A stretch of DNA of 64,000 nucleotides from Chrysemys picta bellii (Eukaryota; Chordata; Testudines; Emydidae), in assembly GCF_011386835.1 (NCBI RefSeq), contig NC_088800.1, forward strand, positions 87,411,481 to 87,475,480, given 5' to 3'. A model generated the notes under the pieces. It saw only the letters and a list, made by a program, of their open reading frames with translations, did not search any database and was not told the DNA's origin. Below are positions 58,410 to 64,000 of the stretch, one piece after another; position 1 is the stretch's first letter; each line of letters starts with the position of its first letter. Both the position numbers and the translations under genes were made by a program.

Positions 58410-58539
58410 CTCCCCATTAGGGTGACCAGATGTCCCGATTTTATAGGGACAGTCCCAATTTTTGGGTCTTTCTTATATAGGCTCCTATTACCCCTGTTCC
58501 GATTTTTCACATTTGCTGTCTGGTCACCCTACTCCCCAT
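58410..58539. mobile_element. hAT-like MITE with 8-bp target duplication
   Basis: The element spans 58418-58531 (114 bp), same family as 2036 and 49489. CTCCCCAT is identical on both sides (58410-58417, 58532-58539). It is slightly deleted inside compared with the copy at 2036. Confidence 0.9.
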
Positions 58540-61500
58540 GGCCCCAACAGGCCAAGCCAGCAGCTGGACTACAAAGGCATCGTGCCCATGTGTCCATTCC
58601 CCTGGAAATGCAACAGGCCGATGGGGGGTGGGCGCCACGCAAGGATTGCCCTGAGTGGGTTTGAGCTGCAAGCCTTATGGCTGTTTTGTGCCACCGGCAA
58701 AGCAGACAGCAGCCCCAGAGCCTCTCTTGCCAAAACCCTGCTTAGCAGTTGTTCCTCGCAGCTGTTGTTGGGAGCACCCCTCCGAGCCCCATCCCATCTC
58801 CTGGTTTGAGCTGCTCACGCACACTGGGACTGAGGTTTCGCATGCTCACTTTCTCCCCAGAAGGGAGCTTGTTTGGGAGAGCATGCATGAAATCATCCCC
58901 CTATTTCCAGGTCTGGGGGAATGGAAAAAATGTACCAGGTTCTACCCAGACTGCCCTGCAGACATCAACAGCAAACCCAGCTATGCTCTGAAACCTGCCT
59001 GGACAGGCTGGAGGGCTCCTTGAGCACCGGCACCTTGGCTAGTTGGGTCTCCTTTCCCCTGGGAGATTATCAGCTTCTCCTTTCTAGGGAGTAGGCACGG
59101 AAAGGACTATTAGCCACCTAGGCCACCCTTTGGATTACAGCCCCATGCACTTGTCAAGCGGGACGGTTCACTAAAGGACCATCACCAGGGCACTTCTCCA
59201 GCGACCTTTTAATTCCTCCAGCGAGTTCCTGACAGAACTGGGTGAAAAGTGCAACATTTATTGGGAAATAGTCACTTGCCTGTGACAGCAAATCTGGGGA
59301 CAGAAAAAAATTAGCCACTCAGTGTTTTATTTTAAAAACTTTGTGATGTTAGTCAGTGAATACGTGGTTTGATTATGTTTGCAAAATATTCACCAGCTCA
59401 CCTCCCTGGTTACCTCTTTTCTGCCCTACAGCTAAGCCAAGCTCTGGGTGACGTTTCTCGAGGCATTGCCCCATTATAGTGCCCAGGTGTAACTTCTCCA
59501 AAGCTTGCGTTAGCCACGCATTGTCTTGTTGAGATGGGAGTCGTGCTTTTTAACTGGACGTTGCCTTGTCAAAGAGCTGGCTGTAAAGTTGTTACCCGTT
59601 TCCCTCATTCTTGCTGTTAACTTTGACATCCTCATTAGTTATTAACTGCCCCAGGTCAAGCAGGCTGCCCTCACTGCTGACGCGCCATTAGTGTGCTGGT
59701 TCGATACCCCTGCCCTCCAAGGGCACATCCTCCCAGATGTTTTGCAAACCAGACTGAAGAGGGCCGGCAAAGATGCAGCATGTTCTGCATGTGCTAGTGC
59801 CGGGTTTCAGGCAGAGGTCTTTGAATGAGGGTAACGTATCAGAGATTACTGTGTAAAGGCCTGTTGCTCTCTGTGCTCCGCCCTGTGACAAGCGTCCAGG
59901 ATTATATTACCCACCGTGGGAAATGCAGGCAACAGTAGCATTACGGGAGAGTCCCTGCCATTAGCACTCAAGTGCACGTCTTGTGAGAGAACGTCCTGTG
60001 TACTCTATTACCCACGCGGAGGTACAAATCCCGCCTGGCGATTACCGAGATGATCAGGTTGCCGACCCATAATGGGTAAATGAGTCCATTCTGCACAGCC
60101 TATAATGACTTCAGAAGCATGAATAAAACAGCTCTCACCTTGGCATGGCAGCTGGGTGTCTGTGACACCAGACTGACTTGTGGTGCAGTGGAGCTAGGAA
60201 ATGTAATGCATTGCTAAGCCAAGTGATAACAGGGTGAGACTTACATGTTGTTCAGGAGGAAAATGTCAAAACAAACAGTTGCTCTTACTTTTCCTGCTTT
60301 CATGTTGCTTTTTGCTTACTTTTCTGCTGACCTTAGAAATTATTCCCTCTGTGAGTCAGTCTCTGGAAAAAATGTGTTTGATTAAAAAATTCCGGCGGCC
60401 TTTTAAGAGGCTCTTCCAGTTTCAGTGTAAAGACCTGACATTCAGAAGCAGGGTTTTGAGGGTCACCATATTAGACCGTGGGAAAGTCCCCCCCACCCCC
60501 CCCGTTTGCAGCACCATTGAGTGGCAAAACTTCTCAGGGCAATGCCAGGTCTGAAGCCATGTGCCACGACTGACAAGACATCCTGCAGGTCACATCTGGC
60601 CTAATAACTAGAAGGCAAGTGTTCTCAGATCAAAGGGTCTCTGGTGAGCAGGGGTCTGTGGTGTTGTCATTACTGCCAATATTCCACATGGTCAAAGAAA
60701 CCCACAAACTCACTTCATGGGCCTTTGCCCCTCTTTCCAGTGGCGTCCACACACACTAGAAACGATTACTTTGTTCACTGCAAGTGCAGTGGATGAGTCC
60801 ACATGCCCTCCAAGGAGCCATTTGATTGTCCTCCTCCTAGTCATCAAAGTTTCAGCATCCAGTCAGGGAGCAGAAACGATACCATGTAACTTAGGTGGCC
60901 AGTGCCTCCCCCCAAAGGACAGATCACAAACACAACCAAAGCAAAGACATGTCACAGACTGTTTGCAGGTAGTTTGCGTACAGAAAGAGGGTGAAATGCA
61001 TTGAAGGAGTTAATTCCTAGGAATAGCTCATCATCCCGCCTCCCGCCTGCCGGTCACTCTGCTTGGGGCAGCCTCAGGACTGCACACCACCCCAGCCAGG
61101 AATGCTTTGGCCACGGCTGCTTTCACCCACTGTTCCCGTCTCCCAGCGAAGATACATTCATGCCTCAGTCCAAGCCTCGAATGGGGGTGACTTGCTGAGC
61201 ACTGGTGGAGAGAAACACCAGCGGTGAGTAACCCCCCACACCCCCAGGAACAGGCTGTTCTCCAAGCAAGACACATCCCTCCCTGAGGTCTGCATCAGGC
61301 CAGCCAGGAAATGGCAAGGCTTTGCTGTGAAAAAGTTCCCAATTAAACTAAACCATTTCAATTTTTCATGGAATTTTTCAAAGTGAAAAATTGGCCTAGA
61401 ATTGAATAGAAAACCAGAAAATCCCGAATGGTGCAGAAATGGCTGATCCACCCAAAAAGCCCTTTTTCATAACCCCACCCCCCCAGAAGACCTGATGAAA

Positions 61501-62806
61501 ATATTCGGTCTCGTTCTAGTGCCGAGGTTCTGCCAGGGGGTGGTCCCAGATGCCAGACCCTGCTCTGCTTGGGTGGGGCAGGCCAGCACATTTGCATCAC
61601 AGCCCTGCAGTGGGAATGTGGAGAGGGGGGTTCCACAGCACCATGACGTGGTTTGGGTGAAGGGCGCCCCATGTCTTGCTGCTGCCTTGCTGACAAGAGG
61701 TACCTATGGCAGCTGTCTCCCTCCTCCAGCCAGGGAACAACTCTCACGGGGTGGGGGGAGTCAGACAGATTTATGCCTGAACTGGCCTCCTGCCGTCGCT
61801 CCCTGCGGGGAGGCAGGGTGGGGAACTGGCACATGCTCGAAGGGGCTGCGTGTCTAGTGAGCCCACCCCGTGCCGGGCTGAGGGGCCTGCAGAGAGGCAC
61901 TGTGCAGGTATTGCCAGCGTCCGGGTAGGAAGAGAACTGAACCCTGATGAGGAATAACCAATGGCTACTGAGTTGAGCGAGTGTCAGTGAAGCAGCCGCT
62001 ATCAGTTTCTAGGCATAGCGTGACCGCCTTGAGAAGTCAGTGTGCCCCAGCGGGTAGCAGGGACGCTAGTGCTGTTACTGTGATGTGTGTGAGAGAGCAG
62101 GGAGTGAAGACCCCAAGCCCTGGACCAGGACCGCTGGATGCTGCCCGGACACAGACAGGCCCTGCCAAAGAAGTGCCAGTGTGAGGAGACCGGCCAAACA
62201 AGGGAGATGCGGAAGGAAGGAGACAAGCAGAGCGACCGGGGCGATGAGCCAAGCCAGTCTAGGTCTGCCGGGCTGGGGGTTATCTTGTTTGGCTGCTTTT
62301 CATTTTTACACTGTTGAGTGCGAGGGAGGGAAAGGCAAGTAGGGAGAGGCGGGAAGGGGGAAGCAGTATCAGGGACGGCGAGGGAGGGCCGCCCTGCCCT
62401 GCTGCCACCCCAGGTCCCATCTCCTGGCAGGGTTGGGCTGCCCCTTTGCCCTCCGAGGCGAGGCCACCAGGAGACCCTCCCCCAGCCCATGTGGCCGGGG
62501 ATTGGCAGGAGCGGAGCGCAGGGCCCCGTCTCTTCTATGTATGTGGTATCTCAGATCACACAGCACAGTGACGGGGTGATCCTGGAGGTGGCCGGTGGCT
62601 GCAAGGGGAGCAGAGTGGGATGGGAACTAGTCCGTGCGCTGAGGACTCTCCCGAGGACTTGCCAGTGGAGTCGTTTTTTGGTCCTCTCTCCCTCCCCGAT
62701 CCGCCAGAGCCCGAGGACAGGGGAAGCACCAGGACATGCAGTCTCCGAGGAAATAGAATTGCAATGTACCAAAATTGTTTCAAAAAACACATTTTGTGAC
62801 TAACGT
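58540..62806. other. Gene-free intergenic stretch
   Basis: Mostly unique sequence. It is AT-rich at 59280-59400, has an A/T-rich repeat of unknown class at 61310-61410 (CATTTCAATTTTTCATGG), and is GC-rich at 61600-62720. Open frames of up to 180 codons have no recognisable domain and overlap on both strands. Confidence 0.35.
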
Positions 62807-62902
62807 CATTATATGCAGAAAGATGTGTGGGGAGCTGAAGGAGAGAATTAATATAGTAAGTAATCCTCTCCCTTTAGCAATATCTTTCTGCATGAAGTAA
62901 TG
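62807..62902 (+). other. Imperfect 96-nt hairpin, candidate structured RNA or MITE relic
   Basis: ATGCAGAAAGAT (62813-62824) pairs perfectly with ATCTTTCTGCAT (62882-62893). CATTA/TAATG extends the base outside. Inside, GCTGAA pairs with TTTAGC (one G-U), GGAGAG with CTCTCC and a further ATTA/TAAT stem, around an AT-rich loop near 62851. An asymmetric internal loop (9 versus 3 bases) separates the two stems. Confidence 0.45.
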
Positions 62903-63813
62903 ATTTAATGTCTAACTTTTTTCAGCATACACATTTCCTCCGAACAAACACTTCTATGATATGCAGCTATTTGTGTTTCAAGGCAAAAAGCGCTGAGCAT
63001 AATGGACTCTATTCTGACTATTTGTCCATAAAGACATTCTGACGCCTCATGGGAAAGCATGAAAAACATTCCATTTGGAGACAATTCCCTTCTATTTAAT
63101 CCAGTCTCTGTCTTGCTTTCTCCCTCATTCTCTAGGACACTTGCAGAAAAACAGCATCTCTTTGTTGCCTGTTCTGCACCTTTAGCCCTAATCCTCCGTC
63201 TGTGACCTCACTGTTGGTTGTATGTTGCAAAGAGTGTTTTATCCAAATCAGTCACTGCACATTGCTAGAAGACGAAGACACAGACTGTACCATGCATTGT
63301 GCTTTTACAGCTGGTCTTCTTTTTCCAGCTGTCACACGGTGCTGTGCTGTGCTATGCTGCCTTTGTGCAGGATAACAGAGCAGCTTACTAGTCTAGGTAG
63401 CGTTTACCAGCTGCTCTGGGCTCCTTTGGCATGGAGGGCACCAGAGATTCATGTGCCCAAAATGCCAAGCAGGATATTTAGTCCGAGCACTAATCACTGA
63501 AATATAAAGTAAGTAGTAACAGCGTTTAAACTCTGGTACCGAGTCAGTGCAGGCTGAATCCAGCCATTGGCTCTCCCATGCGTCTCCCCAGAAGATGTTC
63601 CCAACACGGCCGGGCTCAGCACACACACTGCGTTAGGAGGCGACAGGTTGCTGTTTACAGTACGTATCACAAACGTTGGAGCACTGACTGCTGCGCAGGT
63701 GACAGACACACGCTGCTCAGCTCCACAGGCCGCTCAGAGCAACTGGGTCTCTTGCAAGGAAAATTCAGAGCAGCTCGGATTTCTGAACACGACTGAAGGA
63801 GCCGCTGACTGGG
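62903..63813. other. Gene-free intergenic stretch
   Basis: Unique sequence, AT-leaning before 63200. No coding or repeat feature was recognised. Confidence 0.4.
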
Positions 63814-64000
63814 TTCATAAAAACATAAGAACGGCCACACACTGGGTCAGACCAAAGGTGCATCCAGCCCAGTATCCTGTCCTTCAACAGTGGCCAATGC
63901 CAAGTGCCCCAGAGGGAATGAACAGAACAGGGAATCATCAACTGGTCCATCCCCTGTCGCCCATCCCCAGCTTCTGGCAAACAGAGGCCAGGGACACCAT
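63814..64000 (-). mobile_element. CR1 LINE 3' end, cut by the window edge
   Basis: ACATAAGAACGGCCACACAC, TGGGTCAGACCAAAGGTGCA and CAGTGGCCAATGCCAAGTGC form the reverse complement of the 3' end of a common turtle CR1 subfamily. The tail begins at 63814 and the copy continues past 64000. Confidence 0.85.

Overview
The window looks like nuclear DNA of a turtle (a cryptodire is most likely, species not resolved). It carries tRNA-derived SINEs with a CR1-type tail of the tortoise/CryI kind, several CR1 LINE fragments, and many short hAT-, Harbinger- and mariner-like elements of types I remember from turtle genomes. No Alu, B1 or mammalian L1 was seen. Family names come from memory and were not searched. 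Gene density is very low: one coding exon in 64 kb.

The only gene is on the + strand. A terminal coding exon at 47498-48134 encodes the C-terminal half of the sulfotransferase domain of a heparan sulfate 3-O-sulfotransferase, best matched to HS3ST4. It has a strong pyrimidine tract and AG acceptor, and an in-frame TAA stop. HS3ST4 in other vertebrates has two coding exons separated by a very long intron, so positions 1-47497 are read as the 3' part of that intron. The 3' UTR probably runs to about 50.16 kb, where the first AATAAA is followed by GT-rich sequence. The rest, to 64000, appears intergenic.

The intron mixes unique sequence with repeats. Supported insertions include hAT-like MITEs with 8-bp target duplications (2036-2158, 15732-16026), Harbinger-like elements with 3-bp duplications (8121-8388, 39481-40193), a 1.37-kb hAT-like element (40464-41830) holding a probable solo LTR (40849-41691), three tRNA-derived SINEs, and CR1 pieces near 20.1, 33.6 and 44.0 kb. 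The most striking block is 35517-37176: a transposon remnant whose interior has expanded into about 32.5 copies of a CpG-dense 43/40-bp minisatellite, ending in a short-loop palindrome. The long open frames across it are artefacts.

Downstream, a degraded CR1 copy (about 53600-55893) is interrupted by a mariner-like MITE (54199-54394) and a Harbinger-like MITE (55538-55779), both with clean target duplications. AT-rich, homeodomain-motif-rich islands (1553-1880, 7400-8060, 11500-11960, 14430-14960, 16540-17110, 28190-29170, 46640-47300, 51980-52400, 57380-58080) are candidate conserved noncoding elements. A pair of RFX X-box motifs next to a forkhead motif (25889-26048), a cluster of CTCF-like cores (27636-27774) and a 96-nt imperfect hairpin (62807-62902) are the best candidates for functional noncoding sequence. 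None can be confirmed without alignment or chromatin data.
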